Shown here: positions 22,232 through 31,247 of the stretch, one piece after another
How the letters are laid out: each line of letters starts with the position of its first letter
Position numbering within the stretch: position 1 is the stretch's first letter
NCBI GenBank assembly: GCA_964654855.1
Contig: CAZZJS010000007.1
Coordinates: 1-64,000, forward strand
Length of the DNA stretch: 64,000 nt
Direction of reading: 5' to 3'
Origin: JALZUV01 sp964654855
GTDB lineage: Bacteria > Pseudomonadota > Alphaproteobacteria > Rickettsiales > JALZUV01
The notes under the pieces: generated by a model
What the model saw: the letters and a program-made list of their open reading frames with translations, nothing else
Told to the model about the DNA's origin: nothing
Databases searched by the model: none
Translations under genes and position numbers: made by a program

Positions 22232-23197
22232 TTACGCAAATCCACCGGGTTGAATCGTTTCATCGGGGAGCACCGCCATCACTTTGAACAGCTCGCCCAT
22301 CGTCGCCGGAGAGGTTAACCGAAGCCACCCCTCTTGCAAAGATTTTTGTGCTTCCAATTCTGGCGTTTTCATTAGCAGTTTTTGTAACCAGATTTCTCCG
22401 CCTAAACTACGCAAGAATTTCTCCTGTGTCACAATGGGTGGCACCACGCATCCCGCACCTTCGGTGATAGTTTTAAGTGCCGTAAAGTCAACGTGAGAGG
22501 TTAAGTCCGCCTCTCCTGGAGTTTCCAATGGGTTATGAAATGTATGATCTTTGACTGCCTGTAATGTATCGCCCGCACCTTCTAAATAACCGTAATCTAT
22601 TGTCAAAAGTACACCACCTTGCGCTTTCAATCGTTCACAAATTTCTGCCATCACTTGGCGCGCCATCGGAGATTCTTCACGCGTGACTTCCCCTTCTGGT
22701 GCAAAAGCTAAATCTTTCACCACCTGACGTTCCTCATCACCCACCCATTGACGGATCGGGAATGCATCAAAGAATTCATTAGCAACCATCAATAATGGCT
22801 TATCTTTTGGTAAGGTCGATAGATCATCATGCCATGTAGGATTATGCTTCCACAGTGCCTTTTTCTGCACTTCACGTAATGTTTCACTACTCTCCACCAA
22901 ATGCAGCGAACATTCAGGTAACATACGCAAAACATCCGCTGATAATGTCCCACGACCTGCGCCTAACTCCACCAAATGAAACTCCGGCTCACCCATTTGC
23001 CGCCAAATATCGCGCAGCCACATGCCGATTAAATCGCCAAAAATTTGGCTTATCTCAGGCGCAGTAATAAAATCACCTTCTTTTCCCACTGCCACCGCTT
23101 TGCGATAATAGCCATATTCAGGGTGTTGTAAGCAAAGCTGCATATAATCATGCACACTTAAAGGAAGCTTACCTTCGATGATGTTAAGCAGCGACAT
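22232..23197 (-). CDS. SAM-dependent methyltransferase (MidA/NDUFAF7 family)
   Basis: The start is the ATG overlapping the lgt stop region (MSLLNIIEGKLPLSVHDYM), giving 321 residues; a longer frame runs further into lgt. Class I methyltransferase motif LVELGAGRGTLSADVLR and GDFITAPEISQIFGDLIGMWL are diagnostic of the MidA/NDUFAF7 family. The mitochondrial member dimethylates an Arg on a complex I subunit during assembly, so a role in complex I assembly is likely here too. Middle gene of lgt-midA-pgeF. Confidence 0.87.
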   Translation of the reverse strand: MSLLNIIEGKLPLSVHDYMQLCLQHPEYGYYRKAVAVGKEGDFITAPEISQIFGDLIGMWLRDIWRQMGEPEFHLVELGAGRGTLSADVLRMLPECSLHLVESSETLREVQKKALWKHNPTWHDDLSTLPKDKPLLMVANEFFDAFPIRQWVGDEERQVVKDLAFAPEGEVTREESPMARQVMAEICERLKAQGGVLLTIDYGYLEGAGDTLQAVKDHTFHNPLETPGEADLTSHVDFTALKTITEGAGCVVPPIVTQEKFLRSLGGEIWLQKLLMKTPELEAQKSLQEGWLRLTSPATMGELFKVMAVLPDETIQPGGFA

Positions 23198-23999
23198 CGC
23201 GCTTTCGTAGACTCCAAAAGACAAGGAATAATCCACCCAAAATCATCGGTGTCGATAGCAACTGCCCCATTGTCAGCCCTTCCCAGAGTAAACCAATCTG
23301 TTCATCCGGCTCGCGATATTGTTCTACAAAGCCGCGCGCCGCGCCGTAACCCAGCAAGAATAAACCAGATAACATCCCTGTTTTTTCACGAATGCGAGTG
23401 AAAGAAACTAAGATAAACAGAATCGCAAAAAGCGCGATACCTTCCAAAGCCGCTTCATAAAGCTGGCTTGGGTGACGCACAATGTTACCACCGGTTGGAA
23501 AGATCATTCCCCATGGCACATCGGCCGCTCGCCCCCATAGTTCGCCATTGATAAAGTTGGCAATACGGCCAAAGAATAGACCAATCGGCGCGACCACCGC
23601 TAGTAAATCCATCAACTTTAAGAACGGTACATTAAACCGGCGCGCAAAGAGTATCATCGCCAAAATCACACCGGTAAGACCACCATGAAAGCTCATCCCG
23701 CCTTTCCAAATTTGTAAGGCCATAAGCGGATTCTCGAGATAGAAAGGCAGGTTATAAAATAACACATAACCTAATCGTCCACCTAAAATGATACCAAAAA
23801 TCGCATAAAGCATAATATCATCTATCGCTTTAGGGCTCATGAGCGGCGGCACTGTCTTATCGCTCAAACGCTTCAGCAGCCACCAGCCAATAAATATTCC
23901 CGCGACATAAGCCAGCGCATACCAGCGGATCGCCAGCGGCCCCAGTTCAAAAAGCACAGGATCAATTTGCGGAAATTCGAGATAAGTAGCTTCAGACAT
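23184..23999 (-). CDS. lgt: prolipoprotein diacylglyceryl transferase
   Basis: A 271-residue inner-membrane enzyme with about seven helices. The Lgt signature GRIANFINGELWGR with its catalytic Arg/Asn residues is intact, and HGGLTGVILA and RHPSQLYEA (periplasmic active site) are present. It moves diacylglycerol from phosphatidylglycerol onto lipobox cysteines, the first step of lipoprotein maturation. First gene of the lgt-midA-pgeF-ilvE-GNAT operon, divergent from tRNA-Met. Confidence 0.96.
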   Translation of the reverse strand: MSEATYLEFPQIDPVLFELGPLAIRWYALAYVAGIFIGWWLLKRLSDKTVPPLMSPKAIDDIMLYAIFGIILGGRLGYVLFYNLPFYLENPLMALQIWKGGMSFHGGLTGVILAMILFARRFNVPFLKLMDLLAVVAPIGLFFGRIANFINGELWGRAADVPWGMIFPTGGNIVRHPSQLYEAALEGIALFAILFILVSFTRIREKTGMLSGLFLLGYGAARGFVEQYREPDEQIGLLWEGLTMGQLLSTPMILGGLFLVFWSLRKRDVAA

Positions 24000-24017
24000 A
24001 AAAACGGTATAGCGTTC

Positions 24018-24046
24018 TTGCGCTAATAAGCAATGCTTGCTAATCC
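24018..24046 (+). promoter_or_regulatory. candidate promoter for tRNA-Met
   Basis: TTGCGC (24018-24023) and TAATCC (24041-24046) lie 17 bp apart and end 12 bp before the tRNA, which is good geometry for a short tRNA leader. Confidence 0.35.
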
Positions 24047-24058
24047 TGCAATCACGGT

Positions 24059-24135
24059 GGGGGCATAGCTCAGTTGGTTAGAGCAGGATGCTCATAACGT
24101 CTTTGTCGGGGGTTCAAGTCCCTCTGCCCCTACCA
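24059..24135 (+). tRNA. tRNA-Met (anticodon CAT)
   Basis: Acceptor GGGGGCA pairs with TGCCCCT (first pair G-T), D-arm TAGCTCAGTTGGTTAGAGCA, anticodon loop CTCATAA with anticodon CAT, T-arm GTCGGGGGTTCAAGTCCCTC, discriminator A and an encoded CCA. The T-arm and TGTC junction resemble elongator tRNA-Met. The CAT-type tRNA-Ile with lysidine is the alternative and cannot be fully excluded by eye. Confidence 0.9.
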
Positions 24136-24165
24136 ATCCTTAGCTTAGACGCGCACAATAAAAAA

Positions 24166-24214
24166 GGACCCTCTAAGCACACGACACACGTGCGACTTAG
24201 AAAGTCCAATTTTT
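24166..24214. terminator. long hairpin after tRNA-Met
   Basis: GGAC and TCTAAG arms pair with CTTAGA and GTCC across a loop containing CACGACACACGTG; an A run precedes it and a TTTTT run follows. It can end tRNA transcription and also the convergent minus-strand gene. Confidence 0.65.
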
Positions 24215-24255
24215 ACATTTCATAGGCAGAAAGTTTTAAGAATTAAGAAATTTAA

Positions 24256-24690
24256 TTAATCCTCAATTACCTCAATATCCTCATCTTCTTCCGTTTTTTC
24301 TGTCGGAAAAAGCTCAAGTAATGTGGCATCACTCCGTTTAAGTAAGAGTTGATACTCTATCTCTTCTTGAGTAATGGTTTCGCCACATTTTCCCAACTTC
24401 TCTTTTGCCAGAATAGTAACGATCCTCGCTACCTCTACATCATGCTTTTCATTTTGTTCTCGAGTAACAAGATGAATAAGCACAACTAAACCAGCAACTG
24501 TACAAACAAAACCTGCAAAGTTTATGTTTGCATCACTTCTGTCAGCAATCCAAAGCATAATTGCTCCGACAACAACATTGCCCACAATTGCTGCAATCGT
24601 CCAAAAGCTGCCTGGATAAAGAAAACCCATGATCAAGCCAAAGGTGGCAACGGAAAACCCTATAGCCATGGGTGCATTTAAATTTTTCAT
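24256..24690 (-). CDS. hypothetical membrane protein, about 144 aa
   Basis: The ATG at 24690 (MKNLNAPMAIGF) is preferred; a TTG 45 bases upstream would add 15 residues. Three hydrophobic helices are visible in the first 85 residues (around GFSVATFGLIMGFLYPG, IAAIVGNVVVGAIMLWIA and FAGFVCTVAGLVVLIHLV), followed by a cytosolic helical part and a very acidic tail (EKTEEDEDIEVIED). No family recognised. The gene is alone, ending at the terminator of the tRNA and followed upstream by about 230 AT-rich bases without a gene. Confidence 0.5.
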   Translation of the reverse strand: MKNLNAPMAIGFSVATFGLIMGFLYPGSFWTIAAIVGNVVVGAIMLWIADRSDANINFAGFVCTVAGLVVLIHLVTREQNEKHDVEVARIVTILAKEKLGKCGETITQEEIEYQLLLKRSDATLLELFPTEKTEEDEDIEVIED

Positions 24691-24919
24691 AATCTTACGT
24701 TTAAGATTTAGAAATAAGGTTTCTTCTTCATTCAATGCTAAATGATTCGTCTATTTTGAAGGTTAAGAATCAGTCCCCTTCAAAAGCCCGAAGGCATTAC
24801 ATATAATGATCCACATTTAAGTGGGTATAATTTTTAAGTTTTAAAAAAACAAAAATACAAAAATTCACAGTATTATAAGAAAAGCCGCCTTAAATAGCAC
24901 GTGACAATCCTATGACAAT

Positions 24920-25636
24920 TTAGGCTAAAAGCGCTCGTGCTTGCTCTAATTGTTCTGGCGTATCTACCCCAAGTGGCACCGTATCTACGACTGAAATACC
25001 CATTTTCATACCGGCCTCCAGAGCACGCAGTTGCTCTAGTTTTTCGCGCTGCTCTAGGGGCGATGGTTCCATTGCGACAAACTTTTCCAACGCGGCGCGG
25101 CGATAAGCATAAATACCAATGTGATGATAATGCACCCCCTCGCCTGACGGTATGAGATTACGCGAGAAGTACAAAGCCTGTCCGGTTTGGGCAATCACTG
25201 CCTTTACGACTGCGGGGTTGGCGCGTTCTTCACCTGTGTGTATTTGCGCAGCTAACGTGGCGATATCGCAACGCTCATCTGAGATAAGCGGTTCTAACAC
25301 CGAAGCGATTACAGAGGGATCAAGCGTTGGCATATCACCTTGTAGATTGACAATAATATCATGTTCACCTGTCGCATCTACCTGCGCAAGCGCTGCATGA
25401 ATTCTATCCGATCCAGACGGTAAATCAGGATCGGTCAGCACCGCCTCACCACCCTCTTTAACTATAGCCTCAGCGATTTGCGCGCTATCACATGCCACCA
25501 CCACACGCGCTAAGTTCGATTCCTGCGCGCGACGGTAACATTGTACAATCATCGGTACGCCAGCAATATCTGCCATCGGTTTATTCGGCAAACGCGTCGA
25601 AGCCATACGGGCTGGAATAAGTACGATAGGGTTCAT
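24920..25636 (-). CDS. kdsB: 3-deoxy-manno-octulosonate cytidylyltransferase
   Basis: The start is ATG at 25636, giving MNPIVLIPARMASTRLPNKP, the family N-terminus; the frame is open for 46 more codons but these have no homology and overlap the neighbouring promoter. At 238 residues it has the usual length. It activates Kdo to CMP-Kdo for lipid A core synthesis, which implies an LPS-type outer membrane. Other marks: NLQGDMPTLDP, HHIGIYAYRR and GVDTPEQLE. Divergent from the cytochrome c gene. Confidence 0.95.
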   Translation of the reverse strand: MNPIVLIPARMASTRLPNKPMADIAGVPMIVQCYRRAQESNLARVVVACDSAQIAEAIVKEGGEAVLTDPDLPSGSDRIHAALAQVDATGEHDIIVNLQGDMPTLDPSVIASVLEPLISDERCDIATLAAQIHTGEERANPAVVKAVIAQTGQALYFSRNLIPSGEGVHYHHIGIYAYRRAALEKFVAMEPSPLEQREKLEQLRALEAGMKMGISVVDTVPLGVDTPEQLEQARALLA

Positions 25637-25703
25637 TATGATGGTTGCATCCTTAAGTTGGCGTGGGTATAAGAAGCCATAAATTACGGAGAATTGCAAA
25701 CTC

Positions 25704-26210
25704 ATGGAAATGAATAAAATTGCTGCATCTATCTTTTTAGCAGGCATTATCGCAATGGTGGCAGGTTTTGTCACCGATTTGATGTATCACCCAGAGGTGA
25801 ATATCGAAAAACGTGGCTACAGCATTGAAGTGGTCGAGAGTACAGGTGATGGAGCCGTCGCAGCTGATGCCGCTCCAGTCGATATTTATCCTTTCCTTGC
25901 AGCAGCAGATGTAGAGGCTGGCAAAATCTTCAGCAAAAAATGTACTGCCTGTCATAGTTTTGAAAAAGGCGGCGCACATAAAGTGGGACCTGCACTGCAT
26001 AACGTATTCAATCGTGATATTGCCTCTGTCGGCGGCTATGCCTTTTCTGATGCGCTTACGGGCGTACCCGGCAAGTGGGATGCACAAAACTTGTCTGAAT
26101 TTCTGACCAAGCCGAAGAAATTCGCTAAAGGCACCAAAATGGTCTATGCGGGCATCAAAAAGCCAGAACAACGCGCCAACTTGATCGCTTATTTAAAGAG
26201 TTTGAAATAA
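25704..26210 (+). CDS. membrane-anchored class I cytochrome c (CycM-like)
   Basis: The 168-residue protein has an N-terminal helix (about residues 8-25) that is likely retained as an anchor, an Ala-rich linker, and a cytochrome c domain with heme site CTACH (Cys80, Cys83, His84) and axial Met146 in KGTKMVYAG. It resembles cytochrome c552/CycM of alphaproteobacteria, which passes electrons from bc1 to the aa3-type oxidase. This fits the ctaCD genes elsewhere in the window. It is 4 bp before an ABC ATPase gene. Confidence 0.9.
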   Translation: MEMNKIAASIFLAGIIAMVAGFVTDLMYHPEVNIEKRGYSIEVVESTGDGAVAADAAPVDIYPFLAAADVEAGKIFSKKCTACHSFEKGGAHKVGPALHNVFNRDIASVGGYAFSDALTGVPGKWDAQNLSEFLTKPKKFAKGTKMVYAGIKKPEQRANLIAYLKSLK

Positions 26211-26214
26211 CTTT

Positions 26215-27138
26215 ATGGCCGCTGCGGTCAAAATTTCGAACCTGCAAAAAACCTATGCAGGCGATAAACGTAACGAGCCTAAACAAGCACTCAAAGGCAT
26301 TGATTTAGAAATTCCCAAAGGGTCGTTCTTTGGTCTGCTCGGCCCGAATGGCGCGGGGAAATCGACACTGATCAATATTATGGCTGGGCTGGTGAATAAA
26401 AGCTCCGGTACGGTAAAGATAGATGGTTACGATATTGATACCCAAATGCGCCAAAGCCGCCTTTCTATTGGCGTAGTACCGCAAGAGTTGGCAATCGACA
26501 CCTTCTTCACCGTACGCGAAGCCTTAGAAATTTATGCAGGCTATTATGGCGTACCTAAATCGCAGCGCCGCACTCAAGAAATTATCGACGCCATGGGGCT
26601 TGCAGATAAAGCCGATATCAACACACGGCGCCTTTCAGGCGGCATGAAACGCCGCGTATTGATCGGCAAAGCATTGGTACATAATCCACCGGTTTTAATT
26701 TTGGACGAGCCCACCGCCGGCGTCGATGTTGAACTCCGAGAAAACCTCTGGAAGTATATTCGCGAGCTAAATGCAGCAGGAACCACCATCCTTCTCACCA
26801 CCCATTATTTGGAAGAAGCGCAACAACTTTGCGACCATATCGCCGTTATTAATCATGGTGAAATTGTTGCCAATAATAGTAAAGAGAATCTCCTTAAGCA
26901 GCTCGATTCCAAACAACTGGTTATCGAACTTCAAAAACCACTTAAAAAACTGCCTGATGGGTTGGAAGGCTTCTGCGCTAAGTTAGAAGATGACAGACTC
27001 ATCATTGATTATCGCCCTAGCGAAACCAGCTTTAGTGAAATTTTCGCCAGCTTGCGCGCCGCCAACATCAAAATCCGCGATCTCACCACCGTCGAAGCTG
27101 ACCTAGAAGATATTTTTAAGCAATTAACTGCGGCTTAA
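26215..27138 (+). CDS. ABC-2 type transporter ATP-binding protein
   Basis: A 307-residue ATPase with Walker A GPNGAGKST, signature RRLSGGMKRRVLIGKALVH, Walker B VLILDEPTAGVDVELRENLW and the H-loop THYLEEA, followed by a C-terminal domain of about 80 residues. It resembles the YadG/CcmA-type ATPases of ABC-2 exporters. The permease gene (YadH type) is not next to it, as the next gene is a metalloprotease, so substrate and direction remain unknown. Confidence 0.88.
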   Translation: MAAAVKISNLQKTYAGDKRNEPKQALKGIDLEIPKGSFFGLLGPNGAGKSTLINIMAGLVNKSSGTVKIDGYDIDTQMRQSRLSIGVVPQELAIDTFFTVREALEIYAGYYGVPKSQRRTQEIIDAMGLADKADINTRRLSGGMKRRVLIGKALVHNPPVLILDEPTAGVDVELRENLWKYIRELNAAGTTILLTTHYLEEAQQLCDHIAVINHGEIVANNSKENLLKQLDSKQLVIELQKPLKKLPDGLEGFCAKLEDDRLIIDYRPSETSFSEIFASLRAANIKIRDLTTVEADLEDIFKQLTAA

Positions 27139-27255
27139 GTAAGCAGTTAACTGATATACAATCTTCATAAAACTCTTAATCATATTTAATTAGAACTTAA
27201 CTTTATTTCATTATTCTATTTCTATGATTAACCATTCTAGATATGGGAGGCAGCA

Positions 27256-29757
27256 ATGCCACCTTTAAACTCTGAAATTAGCCAGAATAGTCAACTTCAG
27301 GCGCTAATCGGCGATGCAGTCCGCGGTATTGAGAATATCCAGATGGAAACAAACAGCCTCAAACCAGAGGGCTTCCATGTTGCAAATTCCCCCACCCACG
27401 CCCCAATGGAAACCCTATTACGGGATAATAGCATCGCACAAGCACAGCAAGTCTTGCAGAATCACATGGGTGAGCAAACCACCCCTGGTAGCGATGATAA
27501 GCCATATCCCACCTTACAATCCGCTGGCACACTAAAAGAAGGAATGCACGGGATTACCCGATCAGAGGAAGGAAGCACCCCCCTCATTATCACCTATAGT
27601 TTTGGCAAAAATGAAGCGATGAAGAAGTACGAAGCAGCACCTTTTACTGTCAAACAAGTGGATGCAAATACTTATCAAACCTTCTCAGAAGAAGAACGCC
27701 AAATGATGCGCGAAACTTTCGATGAATTTGAGGCTGAAGCAAATGTTAAATACGTTGAAGTGAATAACCCCATGGATGCCTATTTAGCCGTTGGCAAATA
27801 TGATCTCTCACAACAGGAAAACATACATAACGGTGTTAATGTTGGCGTTGGAGGGCAAGCTATATTCCCACAGCAAGAAGGAGGGTATCTTGTTATTTCA
27901 ACAGCGAAAGAAATGACCAAGCAAGACCTTATTCATGAGCTAATGCACAATCATGGTGCCTACCACACTCATCAAAGCCGTGAGATAAATTTCTACGCCG
28001 AACAATTTGATACATATAATGCTAGCACAATGGCTTATGGCTATAGCGCAAAAGGCACCCCAGCCGACGCATGGATTGGCGGTAATAGTCACCAGTTCAG
28101 AATGGGAGACATTCAAACGCTGCAAACACTCGATATTCAGTATTTACAACAACATCACGGCCTAGCACCGGCACGCGATCCAAAACTCTTTGTGCTAGAT
28201 GGTAAAGATAAATTCTTCGGTACTTTTCCCATTCAAGAAGGTGATACGTTCGAGCTCAAAAATGCTGGCGAAGGCGTTCTCGATTTACGCGGCGGAATCG
28301 AGAACACCTCTCTACTTGCACAAAACGATGTTAAAAAGCGCCCCAACCCTTATGGAAATAGTGCCCTCCCTGACAAAAAAATGTTTTGGATGACCGACAC
28401 TCCCGCAGAAACTCAGATAGAAGGCGGACATCCGGTGATTATCATGGGCGATAAGCCAAGCAGGCTCACTTTAGAAAACAGCGATGCTCAAATCATTTTA
28501 GGAGGCGCTGCAAGCACGATCGATCTTGGCGATGGAGCCGAAACTATCATCACTTCTGAAGGAAACATTCCGGTCCTACTAACCGACTTCAATCCCGCAG
28601 AAGATAGTATCCGTTATAGTGAATCAGTTACCCATCATGAATTAAAGGCGATCAATGATACTAATATTGCACTCAACCTGTTTGAAGATGAAAATCAGGT
28701 TGGGCAGATAATTATCGAAGGTACAAGCCTTACCGCACTACAAACCCAAACCGCTTCGATCAGCTCTATCTCAAACGATGAAAAAGCAGCATTGATGAAT
28801 GGCAAACGCCCTGCTCTTCAAATTCAATCCGGTGATAATGGTTTAATTTCTGGTTACGATCCAAAGTTCCATTCCCTACAATATAACGAGAAGTTTGAAC
28901 GTCCTCTCGTATCTGAAATCACCTATGCCGTAGGACAAACTCACATTACCTTGCGCAACTCTTTTGGTAACGACTTATCTCCCATGGCAAAATTCTCCGT
29001 TGAAGGCGAGCACTATCCTAAAGATATCGCTCTATTCAACACAGGGCGTAAAACAGAAATTGCACACGCAAAATTTACCCAAAATGGAGCAACTGAGATA
29101 TGGGCGCAGGACAATGGTGAGCTCTATCACTATCGAGATCGACGCAATTTAACACATCCAGGGTTTGGCCTAAAAAGCGGAGAGGTTTTTGTAATTAATG
29201 GAGACAATAATCACAGCATCTCCCAGTTTGATATTGATCAAAATAAAGGAGGAAGTCATATTTATCGTTCACAAGGAAATGATGCTTCAGGGGCATTAGA
29301 AGTTACCACTTATAAAAGAGGGGAAATAATTTCCATAAACCGATTTGATACTTCAAAAGATACTCTCAGTGTTGAAGCGGGAGACACCATACAGGCGATT
29401 AAATTACATGATGACGGTATTGGTTTAGTTATTTCCGGAACAGAGAGAGACAATACTAACAAGCAAAGTTTCATTTATATTAATAAATTAGTTGGTAATA
29501 TCAAAGACGTTAAAGGGGAATCGCTCGCATTCGACAAACCCGATGCACCCTTAAAACATGTTTCCATTCACGCTCAAGAAACAGAACAGACAAACCTTCA
29601 TATTGGAGAACAATACCTACTGGAGAAACTAGAATCAGAAGCAGCCTCCATCGAACAAAATATTGAGAACCATTATCCTGATGTCAATATCGCCCCTGAA
29701 CGTGCCGCACCCGCAATACCCGAAATTCCAAATCGAAGTGGCGGACGGGGTCGCTAA
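27256..29757 (+). CDS. large metzincin-type (serralysin/matrixin-like) metalloprotease
   Basis: The 833-residue protein carries the zinc motif HELMHNHGAYH (residues 227-237, HExxHxxGxxH) and a Met-turn STMAYG around Met259, the hallmarks of metzincins. The first 90 residues look like a propeptide or adaptor. After the catalytic domain comes a long beta-rich region with one RTX-like nonapeptide stretch (GGAASTIDLGDGAETI, about 416-431). There is no signal peptide. The C-terminus is disordered and ends PNRSGGRGR. It has a strong ribosome binding site (GGGAGG), its own transcription unit, and may be exported by a type I or another C-terminal-signal system. Confidence 0.8.
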   Translation: MPPLNSEISQNSQLQALIGDAVRGIENIQMETNSLKPEGFHVANSPTHAPMETLLRDNSIAQAQQVLQNHMGEQTTPGSDDKPYPTLQSAGTLKEGMHGITRSEEGSTPLIITYSFGKNEAMKKYEAAPFTVKQVDANTYQTFSEEERQMMRETFDEFEAEANVKYVEVNNPMDAYLAVGKYDLSQQENIHNGVNVGVGGQAIFPQQEGGYLVISTAKEMTKQDLIHELMHNHGAYHTHQSREINFYAEQFDTYNASTMAYGYSAKGTPADAWIGGNSHQFRMGDIQTLQTLDIQYLQQHHGLAPARDPKLFVLDGKDKFFGTFPIQEGDTFELKNAGEGVLDLRGGIENTSLLAQNDVKKRPNPYGNSALPDKKMFWMTDTPAETQIEGGHPVIIMGDKPSRLTLENSDAQIILGGAASTIDLGDGAETIITSEGNIPVLLTDFNPAEDSIRYSESVTHHELKAINDTNIALNLFEDENQVGQIIIEGTSLTALQTQTASISSISNDEKAALMNGKRPALQIQSGDNGLISGYDPKFHSLQYNEKFERPLVSEITYAVGQTHITLRNSFGNDLSPMAKFSVEGEHYPKDIALFNTGRKTEIAHAKFTQNGATEIWAQDNGELYHYRDRRNLTHPGFGLKSGEVFVINGDNNHSISQFDIDQNKGGSHIYRSQGNDASGALEVTTYKRGEIISINRFDTSKDTLSVEAGDTIQAIKLHDDGIGLVISGTERDNTNKQSFIYINKLVGNIKDVKGESLAFDKPDAPLKHVSIHAQETEQTNLHIGEQYLLEKLESEAASIEQNIENHYPDVNIAPERAAPAIPEIPNRSGGRGR

Positions 29758-29767
29758 CCCTCATGGT

Positions 29768-29822
29768 TAGAGAGTATCCATATTTTCTGCATAAACCCTC
29801 TTGCCAAATGAAATACTCTCTA
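29768..29822. repeat. 10-bp perfect inverted repeat with a 35-base loop
   Basis: TAGAGAGTAT (29768-29777) and ATACTCTCTA (29813-29822) are exact reverse complements just after the protease stop. No T run follows, so it is not a standard terminator. The right arm overlaps the spacer of the candidate tRNA-Thr promoter. Confidence 0.5.
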
Positions 29823-29829
29823 CTAAAAG
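29801..29829 (+). promoter_or_regulatory. candidate promoter for tRNA-Thr
   Basis: TTGCCA (29801-29806) and TAAAAG (29824-29829) are 17 bp apart, and the tRNA starts 11 bp further on. Confidence 0.4.
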
Positions 29830-29840
29830 ACTTCTCGTGT

Positions 29841-29916
<76 letters not shown>

Positions 29917-30024
29917 TTTCTTTCTAGACTCATTCGCCACACCTTAAATACGAAAATGAAGGCTTAACGGCTCTCACTACAGCATAAAGAATTTTTTAAT
30001 ATTATTGTGCTATAGTAAGCACTT

Positions 30025-30750
30025 ATGGTAGCACTTTACGCATTATCCGACCATGTCGACGAATATTGTGAAAGACTGGACTTTGCCTTCTGGGCAGAGC
30101 CGGTCAACGCGGTTACTAATTTTCTTATTATTTTCGCGGGGTTAGCCGCACTTAAGCTTTACAATAAGCAATTCCCACTACATGGTAAAAAACACCGCCC
30201 TAACATATTAATCCTTATTGGGCTTATCCTTCTGACAGGGGTGGGAAGCTTTCTCTATCACACGCTGGCTACCGTATGGGCAGGTTATGCGGATATGCTC
30301 CCTATTATCGGCTTTATTTATCTTTATCATGCTGTCTTTTTGCGGCGGGCAATGGCCATGCCTTACCATTATGTGTTAAGTTATATGGTCGCCTTTTTTG
30401 GCTTGAGCGCATTGCTTGGCACCACTTTCGGGCGCGAAGCTCTGAATGGCAGTATCGGTTATATTCCTGTGCTTATTTCTTTCTATACGATATGGGTCGC
30501 CATGCTAGCATTGCGCCGCCCCGGTGCCCGATTGTTTGGCATTACCGCCCTTGTATTTCTAGGCGCTATTACTTTCCGCAGCATTGATATGCAAGTCTGC
30601 GAATATTTCCCCCTCGGAACGCATTTCATGTGGCATGTTTTGAACTCTATCGTACTGTATTTGTTGATGAAAATTATAATCCAGCTACCCGATTATTACC
30701 AGCGCCACAAACGTGATGGCTATGTTTCGAAGAGTCGTATTTTCCGCTAG
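30025..30750 (+). CDS. ceramidase-family (CREST) membrane hydrolase
   Basis: A 241-residue membrane protein with about seven helices. The family pattern is clear: DEYCERLDFAFWAEPVNAVTN near the start, GVGSFLYHTLATVWAGYADMLP (Ser, His and Asp of the zinc site) and LGTHFMWHVLNSIVLY with two His close to the C-terminus. In alkaline ceramidases these residues bind zinc and cleave the ceramide amide bond. In bacteria the substrate is usually not known; an aminolipid (such as the ornithine lipids this genome should make) or sphingolipid is possible. Single gene after tRNA-Thr. Confidence 0.8.
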   Translation: MVALYALSDHVDEYCERLDFAFWAEPVNAVTNFLIIFAGLAALKLYNKQFPLHGKKHRPNILILIGLILLTGVGSFLYHTLATVWAGYADMLPIIGFIYLYHAVFLRRAMAMPYHYVLSYMVAFFGLSALLGTTFGREALNGSIGYIPVLISFYTIWVAMLALRRPGARLFGITALVFLGAITFRSIDMQVCEYFPLGTHFMWHVLNSIVLYLLMKIIIQLPDYYQRHKRDGYVSKSRIFR

Positions 30751-30820
30751 ACCTTGCGGAATAAATACTCTAGCGTTCGGTTAAATAAGAGTAAAAACAA
30801 AAACAATAAGAGATACTCTC

Positions 30821-31201
30821 ATGCGCAAATTTATCTACGCTTCTGCGACGCTTCTTCTGCTATCTGGCTGCAACACGATTGACGGCTTTGGTAAAGATAT
30901 GGGAGCTATCGGCCAGTCTTTTGCTGGTATGTTTGATGGTTCCGTTCAAAATTCACGTCGTATTCGCGATAATAGCGAGTTCATTTCGAGAGGAAACACC
31001 CCTCCAATGCCACAACAAGGCGGTGCTTATGGCGGCGGCTATGGCGGCGCTCCTGCAGGAGGGGGCTACGGTGGTGGATATGGCGGTGGCGGGGGAGTTG
31101 GTGCGTTACCTCCACAATTCCCACCTTACCAGCAACCACAGCAATATCAGCAACAGCCACGCCAACCGGCTATGCCTTATTATTATAACGAAGGCTATTA
31201 A
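30821..31201 (+). CDS. entericidin-like lipoprotein with Gly-rich and Gln/Pro/Tyr-rich tail
   Basis: The lipobox LLSGC (Cys17) follows a short hydrophobic signal, so Lgt should lipidate it. CNTIDGFGKDMGAIGQSF resembles entericidin-type small lipoproteins. The second half is a low-complexity region: about 35 residues of Gly with GGYGGG units and then Gln/Pro/Tyr-rich sequence ending MPYYYNEGY. It is probably an envelope or surface protein. The extended repeat tail is unusual for entericidins, which are about 40 residues long. Confidence 0.72.
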   Translation: MRKFIYASATLLLLSGCNTIDGFGKDMGAIGQSFAGMFDGSVQNSRRIRDNSEFISRGNTPPMPQQGGAYGGGYGGAPAGGGYGGGYGGGGGVGALPPQFPPYQQPQQYQQQPRQPAMPYYYNEGY

Positions 31202-31247
31202 ATAGTCTTCGATTGTGCATTGCACCATTTAGGGTTATAATTGCTAA

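Noticed and set aside
24059..24135. This tRNA as the lysidine-modified tRNA-Ile(CAT)
   Set aside because: The T-arm and the TGTC segment fit elongator tRNA-Met better; not fully excluded.
25637..25774. A 46-residue N-terminal extension of KdsB in the same frame
   Set aside because: It has no relation to the family start, overlaps the promoter region of the cytochrome c gene, and the ATG at 25636 gives the canonical MNPIVLIPARM beginning.
31021..31110. Short GGC/GGT-rich repeats as a possible CRISPR or tandem DNA repeat
   Set aside because: They lie inside the lipoprotein frame and encode the GGYGGG stretch; spacers are absent.
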